Positions 29,252 to 37,595 of a DNA stretch of 64,000 nt are shown one piece after another. The stretch covers positions 307,501 to 371,500 of the forward strand of contig NZ_CP034791.1 in NCBI RefSeq assembly GCF_003999255.1, given 5' to 3'. Each line of letters opens with the position of its first letter. Positions within the stretch are counted from its first letter, which is position 1. The notes under the pieces were generated by a model. The model searched no databases, was not told where the DNA came from, and saw only the letters and a program-made list of their open reading frames with translations. Origin of the DNA: Caldicellulosiruptor changbaiensis. GTDB lineage: Bacteria; Bacillota; Thermoanaerobacteria; Caldicellulosiruptorales; Caldicellulosiruptoraceae. A program made the translations under genes and the position numbers.

Positions 29252-30154
29252 GTGCAAACGTCAGCAAAGTACAGGACAACAGAGGATTTGGTCATTGACA
29301 TTGTGGTATACACAGTCATGATAATCGTGATGATAGCTACTTTATATCCTTTTTGGAATATACTTGCTATTTCTCTTAACGATGCGCTTGATTCCATAAG
29401 AGGTGGAATATATCTGTGGCCAAGAAAATTCACACTCAACAACTACAGGGTTATACTTAGCAATCCTGACATATACCATGCAACCCTCATATCAGTTTTG
29501 AGAGCTGTTATAGGAAGCATAACAAACGTTCTTTCGTGTTTGATGGTTGCATATGGAATTAGCCGAAAGGACTATATATTCAGAAAGTTTATCTCCAGAG
29601 TCATCGTGTTTACAATGTATTTTAGCGGCGGTCTTATCCCCACATACCTTCTTATGAAAAATCTTCATCTTGTTGGAACGTTTTGGGTGTACATTTTGCC
29701 TGGTATGGTAAGCGCGTTCAATATAATTGTGATAAGAAGCTATATAGACGGACTTCCTCAAAGTCTTATTGAGTCAGCTAAGATTGACGGTGCAAGCGAA
29801 TACAGGATACTGTTTCAGATAATTATGCCGCTCTGCCTTCCTGTTTTGGCAACTGTTACACTTTGGGTTGCGGTTGGTCAGTGGAATTCATGGTTTGACA
29901 CCTTCCTGTATAACTCCGGAAAACCAGAGCTTTCTACTTTGCAATTTGAGCTTCAAAAGATTTTACAGTCTGTTCAGTCTGCATCAACTAACCCCGACTT
30001 TTCAGCATCACTTACATCTTCTGGCAGGACTGTGACACCAACTGCTATCCGTGCAACCATGACAATAGTTGCAACACTGCCCATACTTTTTGTATATCCG
30101 TTCCTGCAAAGATATTTCATACACGGTCTTACAATTGGTAGTATAAAAGAGTGA
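29252..30154 (+). CDS. ABC sugar importer permease (LplC/YtcP-like)
   Basis: 300 residues, six membrane segments, with the EAA-type motif (IESAKIDGASEYRILFQIIMPL). The GTG at 29252 follows GAGGGG by 10 bases; a TTG at 29234 is less likely because it overlaps the binding site. The gene begins about 27 bases after the first permease, so the two are translated from one mRNA. Membrane partner of the 28298-29224 product. Confidence 0.92.
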   Translation: MQTSAKYRTTEDLVIDIVVYTVMIIVMIATLYPFWNILAISLNDALDSIRGGIYLWPRKFTLNNYRVILSNPDIYHATLISVLRAVIGSITNVLSCLMVAYGISRKDYIFRKFISRVIVFTMYFSGGLIPTYLLMKNLHLVGTFWVYILPGMVSAFNIIVIRSYIDGLPQSLIESAKIDGASEYRILFQIIMPLCLPVLATVTLWVAVGQWNSWFDTFLYNSGKPELSTLQFELQKILQSVQSASTNPDFSASLTSSGRTVTPTAIRATMTIVATLPILFVYPFLQRYFIHGLTIGSIKE

Positions 30155-30163
30155 AGAAGAGTG

Positions 30164-30172
30164 TGTTATAAT
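30164..30172 (+). promoter_or_regulatory. possible extended -10 promoter for the sensor kinase gene
   Basis: TGTTATAAT at 30164-30172 fits an extended -10 element about 30 bases before the kinase start. No good -35 is seen. It may give the two-component genes some expression independent of the importer. Confidence 0.3.
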
Positions 30173-30202
30173 TAAATCAATATTCTCTTAGCTTAAAAGA
30201 AG

Positions 30203-32005
30203 ATGGAAAGATTCATGCGCAAAGTAATTAAGATTATAAACGATATTCCTCTGTTTAAGAAGATATTTTCCATATTTTTTATATTTGTGTTTATTCCCCT
30301 TTTGATTTTGAGTAGCCAATTTATCTCGCAGATTGATTTTTATATAAACGATAAGCTCCACAGCCAGCTTGAAAATGCATCAAATATGACAATTTCGAAT
30401 TTCAAGAAAGCCATTGAGCTTGCAATCAATCTTGCGTATACCATATATTCGGACCCGAGAGTAATTGAGACTGTAAATACACGGTACATGTCTGTTGAAG
30501 AATTTTATGATGCGTACGAGAAGAACATAAAACCCATACTTCAAAACGCAAGAATACTCTATCCGCAGATTTCGCAAATAACAATATACTGTGACAATCC
30601 TACTATACTGAATGCAGATGGGCTTGCGTTTTTGACAGATGAATATAAAAAGTTTTTGCAAAAAGGAGAAAAAGAGGGTAAAAACCTCTATGTGCTAAGT
30701 GGTCTTGAGAATGAAAAGCCGTATGTTTCTATTGTGCTAAATCTCAACTTTTATGAGCAATATGTTCCCAAATACCAGCAAAGCACAATTAAAAAGTTTT
30801 TAAGAATTGACCTGAACAGAGTTTATCTTAACAGTATTTTGAGCACGTTTAAAGATGGTCACATATTTATAGCAGATGAAAAAGACACAGTATATTTTAG
30901 TGACCTTTTGTATTACAATCAGGTTGGAAGACTCAGCGACCTTTTGAAGGAAGAGAAAAATCAAACCATTGTGTTTGAAAAGCTTCTATCAACAGAGCTT
31001 CCTTACTTTGAAAACTGGAGATACATTGTGACAACCAACAATAACGGAATATCAAAAAGGCTGCTTGAACATCAGAGAAATTATCTTGCAATTGTGGTTT
31101 TGTGTTTTGTACTTGCGTTTTTTGCACTTTTTTTAATAATAAATTCGGTGGTAAGCAGACTTTCTCTTTTAGCAAGGCACATAAAAAAGGCAAGAAAACA
31201 GCAGTTTGAAAGCATCAATATTGAAGCTGGCAAAGATGAGATAGGCCAGGTTATAGAAGAGTTCAATATCATGGCACAAAAGATAAAAGAGCTTCTCGAG
31301 AAGGAAATAAAATATGAGCTTAGACAAAAAGAACTGGCACTGGAGAAAAAACAGGCAGAGATAAATGCGCTTCAGAGCCAGATAAATCCTCATTTTCTTT
31401 TTAACACCTTAGAGACAATCCGCATGAGAAGCATGCTCAAAAAAGAGTTTGAGACAGCAAATGCCATAAAACTTCTTGCAAAGCTTTTAAAACGAAGTAT
31501 AAGGTGGGAAAACGACCTTATAACCATTGAAGAGGAAGTTTCGGCTATTTATGACTACCTTGAGATACAAAAGTACAGGTTCGGGGAAAAGCTAAAATTT
31601 GAGGTTGAGGTTGAGGAGGATGTAAAGTCAACAAAGATACCGAAGATGACCATACAACCTCTTGTTGAGAACGCATGTGTTCATGGGATAGAAAATAGCA
31701 AAGGTGAAGGCAGGATTTTGGTCAAGGTTTTCAAAGAAGGTGATATGATAGCAATACATGTTGAAGACAACGGAAAAGGCTTAGAAGATGATAAGATAAC
31801 AGAACTCTTGCGTTTTGTAAAAGGACTTTCATCTGACAAGGCAAGTAGTGTGGGGCTTAAAAATGTTTTTAGAAGACTTGAGCTGTTTTATGACAAAGAT
31901 TTTAGCTTTGATATATTGAGAGGCGAGCTTGGGGGATTAAAAGTTGTGATAAAAATTCCTAACAAGAGGGACTTTGAAGATGCTGTACAAAGTGTTGATA
32001 GTTGA
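30203..32005 (+). CDS. YesM-type membrane sensor histidine kinase
   Basis: 600 residues: one membrane segment near residues 20-38, a large extracellular sensor region (about 40-290), a second membrane segment (about 293-315), a HAMP-like linker and a HisKA-7TM/His_kinase-type phosphoacceptor at His397 within QINPHFLFNTLETIRM. The ATP-binding domain follows (LVENACVHGIE, VEDNGKGLED, SVGLKNVFRRL). This class usually senses sugars outside the cell and partners an AraC-type response regulator, here the next overlapping gene. The adjacent importer suggests it regulates that transport system. The in-frame ATG at 30215 is an alternative start. Confidence 0.92.
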   Translation: MERFMRKVIKIINDIPLFKKIFSIFFIFVFIPLLILSSQFISQIDFYINDKLHSQLENASNMTISNFKKAIELAINLAYTIYSDPRVIETVNTRYMSVEEFYDAYEKNIKPILQNARILYPQISQITIYCDNPTILNADGLAFLTDEYKKFLQKGEKEGKNLYVLSGLENEKPYVSIVLNLNFYEQYVPKYQQSTIKKFLRIDLNRVYLNSILSTFKDGHIFIADEKDTVYFSDLLYYNQVGRLSDLLKEEKNQTIVFEKLLSTELPYFENWRYIVTTNNNGISKRLLEHQRNYLAIVVLCFVLAFFALFLIINSVVSRLSLLARHIKKARKQQFESINIEAGKDEIGQVIEEFNIMAQKIKELLEKEIKYELRQKELALEKKQAEINALQSQINPHFLFNTLETIRMRSMLKKEFETANAIKLLAKLLKRSIRWENDLITIEEEVSAIYDYLEIQKYRFGEKLKFEVEVEEDVKSTKIPKMTIQPLVENACVHGIENSKGEGRILVKVFKEGDMIAIHVEDNGKGLEDDKITELLRFVKGLSSDKASSVGLKNVFRRLELFYDKDFSFDILRGELGGLKVVIKIPNKRDFEDAVQSVDS

Positions 32006-33485
32006 AGATGAGGTATTTATGAGAGAAGGGCTAAAAAACCTAATTGACTGGAGATCGCTTGGGTTTGAGATAGTGGGCGAGGCAGAAGATGGTCTTTCTG
32101 CTTTTGAGTTTATGAAAAAGATGCAGGTTGACGTGCTCATCAGCGACATCAAGATTCCGCTTTTAAGTGGTCTTGACCTTATAGAGAAGGTAAAAAAGGA
32201 GCTAAAAAATCCGCCTGAAGTGATAATCATCAGCGGGTATGCAGATTTTGAGTATGCAAAAAAAGCTATCCAGCATGGTGTTGTAAATTACATATTAAAG
32301 CCCATTGAAGAAGAAGAGCTTGTTGATACGCTCATTAAAGTAAAGTCAAAACTTAAGAAAAGGGAGCTAATTAAAGAAGGCGAGAGCTTGCTTGCTCTTG
32401 AAAGAAGCTTTAAAGAAACGATAGAAAACAGCAATATCAAGATAGAAAATGGAGTTTATGTTGGAATAGTCTATTTTAAAGAGATGTCGAGCTGGCTTAG
32501 TCTTTATTTTGATGAGAGAATAGAAAATATATTGTCAAGGATAAAGGGGTGTTTTGAGCTACTGAAAAAAGAAGGACTTATGTATGAGTTTTCAGAGATT
32601 GAAGGCAAGTACTATGTAATTGCAACATCTGAAGAGGACATAAAAAAGGCATATCAGAGCATAAAAAATATGGTTGACTTTGCAACAGAGATTGTATTTG
32701 CTTTTTCAAGAAAGATTTCAAAACGAGCTCAGTTTTTTGATGCCATATACGAGGCAGCATACTCTTTAAACTTTGCACTTTTTTATAATCAGACAGGAAT
32801 TACATTTTATAGTAGCAGCCTGCCCAATTCAAAAGAGCTTTTGTATTCAAAAGAATATGACAAAAAACTTATTTTAGCTATCGAAGAGGATAACCAAAAC
32901 TTACAAAAGATAGTTGAAGAAATGATGGAAGATATTAAGAAAGGAAAATATCAGCTTGACTTTTTGAGGACGTATTTGAGCTTTGTAGTGGTATCTATAA
33001 GCTCTTATTTTAGCAGGATAGGACTCAATTTAGAAGATGAGATAGAGTGGTTTTCAAGCTTGAGGCTGGAATTTTCAAACGTTGAGGATATAGAAAAAAG
33101 TATGCTAAAGTTTTGCGAAGGGATACTGAACAAGTTCAGACAGTGGAAAACAAGCCTATCTAACGGTATCATGAGTGAGCTTGAAAAGTATATAAAAGAA
33201 AACTATAACAAGAACCTGACGTTAAAATCTGTTGCGCAAAAGTTTTATCTGAATCCTGTGTACTTGGGTCAGCTTTTCAAAAAGCATTATGGGATGTATT
33301 TCAACTCTTATTTGCAAAAGATACGCGTTGAAGAGGCAAAAAGGCTTTTGATGTCCACCAATATGAAGATATACGAAATTTCACAGGCAGTTGGGTACAA
33401 CGACACAGACTATTTTATCCAGTGCTTTACAAAATTTTGCAATATGACGCCCAACCAGTTTAGAAAAAAGTACAGAAAAGTATAA
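31980..33485 (+). CDS. YesN-type response regulator with AraC DNA-binding domain
   Basis: 501 residues. The receiver domain (1-125) has the acidic pair VEDE, phosphoacceptor Asp56 (LISDIKIP) and the conserved lysine in YILKPIEEEE. A long middle region follows. The C-terminal AraC/XylS pair of helix-turn-helix motifs spans about 400-501 (SVAQKFYLNPVYLGQLFKK and YEISQAVGYNDTDYFIQCF). The ATG at 31980 follows GAGGG by 9 bases and lies inside the end of the kinase gene, so the two are translationally coupled. Probably activates the upstream importer genes. Confidence 0.93.
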   Translation: MLYKVLIVEDEVFMREGLKNLIDWRSLGFEIVGEAEDGLSAFEFMKKMQVDVLISDIKIPLLSGLDLIEKVKKELKNPPEVIIISGYADFEYAKKAIQHGVVNYILKPIEEEELVDTLIKVKSKLKKRELIKEGESLLALERSFKETIENSNIKIENGVYVGIVYFKEMSSWLSLYFDERIENILSRIKGCFELLKKEGLMYEFSEIEGKYYVIATSEEDIKKAYQSIKNMVDFATEIVFAFSRKISKRAQFFDAIYEAAYSLNFALFYNQTGITFYSSSLPNSKELLYSKEYDKKLILAIEEDNQNLQKIVEEMMEDIKKGKYQLDFLRTYLSFVVVSISSYFSRIGLNLEDEIEWFSSLRLEFSNVEDIEKSMLKFCEGILNKFRQWKTSLSNGIMSELEKYIKENYNKNLTLKSVAQKFYLNPVYLGQLFKKHYGMYFNSYLQKIRVEEAKRLLMSTNMKIYEISQAVGYNDTDYFIQCFTKFCNMTPNQFRKKYRKV

Positions 33486-33486
33486 A

Positions 33487-33536
33487 AAAGGCTGGGATTT
33501 TTGAAAAAAGCATTTTCCCAGCCTTCTTTTGTTTTT
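33487..33536 (+). terminator. terminator between convergent response regulator and metE genes
   Basis: AAGGCTGGGA (33489-33498) pairs with TCCCAGCCTT (33516-33525), followed by T-rich sequence; A-rich sequence on the other side lets it also act on the minus strand. Confidence 0.75.
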
Positions 33537-33557
33537 ATGTGAGGAGGAGGACTTATT

Positions 33558-35831
33558 TTATAAGTTATTTCTGACTTCCCACACTGCCAGAACCATGTTT
33601 TGCAAGGTAGGCAAAACTTCTTCTTCTTTTCTGGTTTTAAGACCGCAGTCAGGGTTTACCCACAACCTGTCTTTCCCAACCTTTTCTATCATCTTTAAAA
33701 TGAGCTTTTTCATCTCTTCCTTTGATACAATCCTTGGAGAGTGAACATCAAACACGCCAGGACCTACCTCAGCTTTTAAACTGCTTTTGTTTATGCTGTC
33801 AAGCAAGGTAAAATCAGATTTAGCTGCCTCAAAAGTTATAACGTCCACATCCATCTTTGCTATTTCGTCTAAAAGCTCGTCAAAGTTGCTGTAACACATA
33901 TGCGTGTGGATTTGCGTCTGTGGTTTTACCTTTGAACATGTGAGCCTAAATGCCTTTATTGCCCATGATAGATACTCACTGTGCTGGCAGCGCCTGAGCG
34001 GAAGCTTTTCAATCAGTGCTGCCTCGTCAATCTGAATAATTTTTACACCTTCTCTTTCAAGCTCCAAAACCTCTTCTTTTATTGCAAGAGCAAGCTGAAA
34101 AGCAACATTTTTTAATGGTATGTCTTCACGCACAAACGACCAGTTAAGGATTGTCACAGGCCCTGTCAAAATTCCCTTAACAGGTTTTTTTGTTAGGCTC
34201 TGTGCATATTTTATATACTCAACTGTAATCGGTCTTTTTCTCTTTATGTCTGAGAATATAATTGGTGGTTTTACGCATCTTGTACCGTATGATTGAACCC
34301 AGCCGTTTTGAGTAATTAAAAACCCTTCTAAATTTTCACCAAAAAACTCTACCATGTCATTTCTCTCATATTCGCCATGGACGAGCACATCAAGCCCGAT
34401 TTCTTCCTGAAGCTTTATTACCCTTTCAATTTTGGATTTTATAAAGCTTTCATATTCTTCAAATGTTATCTCACCTTTTTTGAGTTTGCTTCGAGCGGAC
34501 CTTACATCTTGGGTTTGTGGGAATGACCCAATTGTTGTTGTCGGAAGCTGTGGCAAATTCAAAACCTCTTTTTGAAGCTTGATTCTCTCTTCAAAACACG
34601 GTTTTCTTTCAAAGTCATCGTCTGTAAGATTATTTACAGCTGTGCTGACATCTGATAGCTTATTTTTCTCCATCTCTTCAAAAAGCTGAATGTTTTGAAA
34701 ATAGATATTGTTTGTAGTAAAGTTTTCTTGTGAGAACAAGAGCTTTAGCTCAGACAGCTCTTTTAGCTTCTCTTCGGCAAATGCTAAAAATTTCTTTTTA
34801 TTGCTGTCAAGCTGTGTTTCAAACTTCAAGGAGTATGGCACAAAGAGCAAAGAACATGATGTTGAAATTACAATGTTTTTCTTGTCAACAAAGGAGGAGA
34901 GCATATTTAAAAGCTCAAGCGTATTTTTGTAGTTGTTTTTAAACACATTTCTGCCGTTTACAACTCCAGCAACCAAGAACTTTTCCTGTGGGAAACCAAA
35001 TTTTTTAATGAGCTCTAAATTGAATTTTCCATCAATAAAGTCAAGTCCAATTGCGTCAAAGTCAAGGGAGATTATCTTTTCAAAGCAGTCTCTGACATCT
35101 CCAAAATAGGTCTGAAGAAGTACCTTTAGATTTCCTTTGTGAGAAAGAAGATTGCGGTAGAAACTTTCAAAAAGCTCTATATCTTTTGTACTCAAGTCTG
35201 TGACGAGTATTGGCTCATCTATCTGAACAAACTCGCTACCTAACTCTTCAAACCTTCTTAGTATTTGAATATATACATCAAGTAGCTTTTCCCAAAAAGA
35301 TTTGTCATACATATCAACATTCGATTTTTTGGAAAGCTTCAGAAAAGTAAGAGCACCGATTATCACCGGTTTTGTCTTGATTCCTATCGAAAGTGCTTCG
35401 ACAAATTCATCAAAAGGTTTTGTTGATGAAAGTTCAAATTTGGTGTTTTCAGTGATTTCAGGCACAAGATAATGGTAGTTTGTAAAGAACCACTTTTTCA
35501 TTGGCAAAGCTTTAAGGTCAATGTTTTGGTCTTGATACCCCTTTGCAAGCGCAAAGTAGAGTTCAAGATCATCTGAAAAAACCGACTTGTATTCCTCAGG
35601 TATGCTACCTACAAGCATTGCATGGTCTAAAAAAGTGTCATAGAACGAAAAATCATTTGATGGTATCAGGTCAACACCATACTCTTTTTGAAGTTGCCAG
35701 TGAGTCTTTTTCAAGTTTTTTGAATTTTGGATGAGCTCTTCTTTTGAAATCTTTTTGTCAAGATAGCTTTCTACCCATCTTTTTAGCTCTCTGTTCTGTC
35801 CTATTCTTGGGAAACCAACAACCGAAATCAT
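33558..35831 (-). CDS. metE: cobalamin-independent methionine synthase
   Basis: 757 residues, the usual MetE length. The N-terminal domain begins MISVVGFPRIGQNRELK. The C-terminal catalytic domain has the zinc ligands in HTHMCYSNF and NPDCGLKTR and the homocysteine-binding TTIGSFPQT stretch. It transfers the methyl group of methyltetrahydrofolate polyglutamate to homocysteine without vitamin B12. The ATG at 35831 (GGGAGG 13 bases upstream) was chosen over a TTG at 35852 that overlaps the binding site. Upstream lies a cobalamin riboswitch and terminator, so the gene should be off when B12 is plentiful. Confidence 0.96.
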   Translation of the reverse strand: MISVVGFPRIGQNRELKRWVESYLDKKISKEELIQNSKNLKKTHWQLQKEYGVDLIPSNDFSFYDTFLDHAMLVGSIPEEYKSVFSDDLELYFALAKGYQDQNIDLKALPMKKWFFTNYHYLVPEITENTKFELSSTKPFDEFVEALSIGIKTKPVIIGALTFLKLSKKSNVDMYDKSFWEKLLDVYIQILRRFEELGSEFVQIDEPILVTDLSTKDIELFESFYRNLLSHKGNLKVLLQTYFGDVRDCFEKIISLDFDAIGLDFIDGKFNLELIKKFGFPQEKFLVAGVVNGRNVFKNNYKNTLELLNMLSSFVDKKNIVISTSCSLLFVPYSLKFETQLDSNKKKFLAFAEEKLKELSELKLLFSQENFTTNNIYFQNIQLFEEMEKNKLSDVSTAVNNLTDDDFERKPCFEERIKLQKEVLNLPQLPTTTIGSFPQTQDVRSARSKLKKGEITFEEYESFIKSKIERVIKLQEEIGLDVLVHGEYERNDMVEFFGENLEGFLITQNGWVQSYGTRCVKPPIIFSDIKRKRPITVEYIKYAQSLTKKPVKGILTGPVTILNWSFVREDIPLKNVAFQLALAIKEEVLELEREGVKIIQIDEAALIEKLPLRRCQHSEYLSWAIKAFRLTCSKVKPQTQIHTHMCYSNFDELLDEIAKMDVDVITFEAAKSDFTLLDSINKSSLKAEVGPGVFDVHSPRIVSKEEMKKLILKMIEKVGKDRLWVNPDCGLKTRKEEEVLPTLQNMVLAVWEVRNNL

Positions 35832-35874
35832 CTTGCGCTTTCTACCTCCCAAATAAAAATTTTATTTGCCGTCA

Positions 35875-35938
35875 GAAAAACAAATGGGTCTTTACTGCCA
35901 ACAAAAAAGGCACAAGTGCGTCAAGGCAGTAAAGACCC
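35875..35938 (-). terminator. riboswitch-controlled terminator in the metE leader
   Basis: On the minus strand GGGTCTTTACTGCC (35938-35925) pairs perfectly with GGCAGTAAAGACCC (35899-35886), followed by a T-rich run. An upstream leader segment GGTAAAGACC (36058-36049) can pair with the 5' arm instead, giving an antiterminator. The two pairings are mutually exclusive. Confidence 0.85.
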
Positions 35939-36089
35939 CTCATTACCGTTTAAAAGCCTATGCTTTTAAAAGGTTTTTAATTAGAAGCAAAAAGCTTCTA
36001 AAATAATAGGTTATTGCTAAAGCTAAAAAAAGACAAAATAACCCTTTTGGTCTTTACCACCTTGACTGTACTTCCCACCGAAGACAGTA

Positions 36090-36310
36090 CAAGGCATCTC
36101 AAGCAGGCAGGTCTCCTGGCTCGCAGTTCATCCTCACCCTTTGCCTTCCCAGAAAGGAAGCCTTGCGAGAGCAAGACCGCACCTTTCCAGTGGCCAAAAA
36201 GAATAGGGCTTGTCGCTGCTCACAGTAGCGGGGGCTGCAGCGGATTTTCACCGCTTTCCCTATTAAGCCGCCAAATGGCAGCACCTGCTTGATAGGTAAA
36301 GGTGCCTATC
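36090..36310 (-). ncRNA. cobalamin (B12) riboswitch upstream of metE
   Basis: Read on the minus strand the leader carries the conserved cobalamin aptamer elements in order: GGTGCTGCC, GGGAA, GGTGAAAATCCGC, GCAGCCCCCGCTACTGTGA, GCCACTGG, GGGAAGG and the B12 box GCCAGGAGACCTGCC (36105-36119). A hairpin GATAGG/CCTATC closes its 5' side. B12 binding should favour the downstream terminator and shut off metE. The ends are approximate. Confidence 0.95.
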
Positions 36311-36395
36311 GCAAATATTCAATTTTTCAAATTTGTATTGCATATTTGCGATGAAAATTGACAATTGCATTTATGCAATGAATTTTATATCAAAC

Positions 36396-36424
36396 ATGTT
36401 AATTGAAAAGTTAGGAGTTGTCAA
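36396..36424 (-). promoter_or_regulatory. promoter of the metE leader
   Basis: On the minus strand, TTGACA (36424-36419), 17 bases, TAACAT (36401-36396), about 85 bases before the aptamer. A 10-base inverted repeat (36308-36317 with 36343-36352) would form a hairpin at the 5' end of the transcript. Confidence 0.6.
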
Positions 36425-36529
36425 TATATTATAAAAGATCAGTGGTATATATTCCTGTGATTGCAACAACAAATGAAACTTTAAAAACAACATTGAAGTT
36501 ATTTTTATAGAGAAGATAAGTAAGCAAGT

Positions 36530-36790
36530 TTATGGATTTTTCAAAGTTTTATCGTGTTCACCAATATTTCTAAGAATTATTCCATCTTCTTTGTACTGCC
36601 ATGTCAGTCTTATTCCCATCGTAATGCTTGTTTCAAATATATCTTTTGTCCCTTGGATTTTTTTAGTTCGCAAAGAAGGATGGTATGGATTTTGTAATAA
36701 TAGTTCTAACTTTTTCTTTAGTATCTTTTTTACATCTGGTGGCAATTTGTTTACTTTTTCTTTGAAAAGTTGCGAGTAGTAAATCTTCAT
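36530..36790 (-). CDS. RelE/ParE-family toxin
   Basis: 86 residues with the compact RelE/YafQ-like pattern: helical N-terminus (SQLFKEKVNKLPPDVKKILKKKLELLL), then beta strands (SLRTKKIQGTKDIFETSITMGIRLTWQY) and a final ILRNIGEHDKTLKNP. The RLTWQY and GEHD stretches match the usual catalytic end of mRNA interferases, though activity is inferred. The ATG overlaps the antitoxin TGA by 4 bases, indicating coupled translation. The toxin is second in the operon, as is common for AbrB-type or RelB-type pairs. Confidence 0.85.
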   Translation of the reverse strand: MKIYYSQLFKEKVNKLPPDVKKILKKKLELLLQNPYHPSLRTKKIQGTKDIFETSITMGIRLTWQYKEDGIILRNIGEHDKTLKNP

Positions 36791-37068
36791 TCGTCATTCA
36801 ACCCCAAATCATCAAATAATTCTTCCAATGAATTAGCCACCAAGAGTTTGCCTTCCTGAATCTCCTTCTCTACAGTTGCTTCTTCTCTTTGCCACTTCTC
36901 AGAGTAAAACCACGCCTGCTCTTTTGGAATAGCTATTACAGGCGTTAAAATTATCCTACCATCCTTCTCCTCTATTTGTAATAAATCACCTACACGCAAG
37001 TTTAGCTTCTTCAGAATTTGAGCTGGAATTGTCACCTGTGACTTTTTCTTTATTTCAACAATCACCAT
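36787..37068 (-). CDS. AbrB/MazE/SpoVT-family antitoxin
   Basis: 93 residues. Residues 1-45 are a swapped-hairpin AbrB domain (VEIKKKSQVTIPAQILKKLN, LRVGDLLQIEEKDGRIILTP). The acidic C-terminal tail (NSLEELFDDLGLNDE) would wrap the toxin. GAGG lies 6 bases before the ATG. The family neutralises the toxin and represses its own operon; the palindrome upstream fits this. Pairing an AbrB-type antitoxin with a RelE-type toxin is a mixed but known arrangement. Confidence 0.88.
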   Translation of the reverse strand: MVIVEIKKKSQVTIPAQILKKLNLRVGDLLQIEEKDGRIILTPVIAIPKEQAWFYSEKWQREEATVEKEIQEGKLLVANSLEELFDDLGLNDE

Positions 37069-37079
37069 TTCTCACCTCT

Positions 37080-37138
37080 TAAAGTTAGAAAGTTGCAGTT
37101 TCTAACTTTAGTATATTCTCACTAAATATATTTGTCAA
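37080..37138 (-). promoter_or_regulatory. promoter and palindromic operator of the toxin-antitoxin operon
   Basis: On the minus strand TTGACA (37138-37133), 17 bases, TATACT (37115-37110) form a strong promoter. A perfect 12-base inverted repeat, TAAAGTTAGAAA with TTTCTAACTTTA, spans 37080-37110 across the transcription start and touches the -10 box. It is a clear candidate for binding by the AbrB-type antitoxin, or a 5' leader hairpin. Confidence 0.75.
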
Positions 37139-37205
37139 CTTTGTTTGTTGTAAAATTAAATGCAACAGGATAAGAAAATATTAAAGCCATAGTTTCAAAC
37201 CATGT

Positions 37206-37412
37206 ATGATATTAATTGAAAAGACAAACCCATACACAGGAGGTTTGAAGCTATTGGTCTATGATGATAATAACACAAAGAGAAGAAGATTTAAACGCTC
37301 AAGTGAAGCAGAAAGAGAGGTTATAGAAAAGCTTTCAGAATTAGGATATGGTATAAGAGATAGTAAGGGAATTGGGAAAAGTGCAAGTAGTTATTGCTGC
37401 AGAGGAGAATGA
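37206..37412 (+). CDS. doubtful small hypothetical ORF
   Basis: 68 codons with a lysine/arginine-rich, helical middle (RRRFKRSSEAEREVIEKLSE). No ribosome binding site is visible and the C-terminus (SSYCCRGE) looks unlike a real protein end. It could be a gene remnant. Apart from this frame I see nothing between the toxin-antitoxin promoter and the biotin operator (37139-37494). Confidence 0.2.
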   Translation: MILIEKTNPYTGGLKLLVYDDNNTKRRRFKRSSEAEREVIEKLSELGYGIRDSKGIGKSASSYCCRGE

Positions 37413-37494
37413 TTTGTTTTTATAACTTTTAAAATGCTTGAAAATAGAAAGTTGTTCAGTATCTACTTTATTTGACTATTTTTTTATCTGATTA

Positions 37495-37546
37495 GTAAAC
37501 CATTATTTTAAATTTGGTTGACAAATCTCAATCCGAAAAATATAAT
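37495..37546 (+). promoter_or_regulatory. BirA-type operator and consensus promoter of bioYDA
   Basis: GTAAACC (37495-37501), 14 bases, GGTTGAC (37516-37522) matches the two-arm BirA operator of Firmicutes. Its right arm overlaps the -35 of a perfect sigma-A promoter, TTGACA (37518-37523), 17 bases, TATAAT (37541-37546). Binding of biotin-loaded BirA would block RNA polymerase directly. Confidence 0.85.
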
Positions 37547-37595
37547 AAAGGAAAGAGGACATTGAATGACAAAACAGAAAGGAGAGGTCAATTCT

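Noticed and set aside
36014-36292. Plus-strand frame of 92 codons upstream of metE
   Set aside because: It covers the cobalamin riboswitch on the opposite strand and has no start signals.
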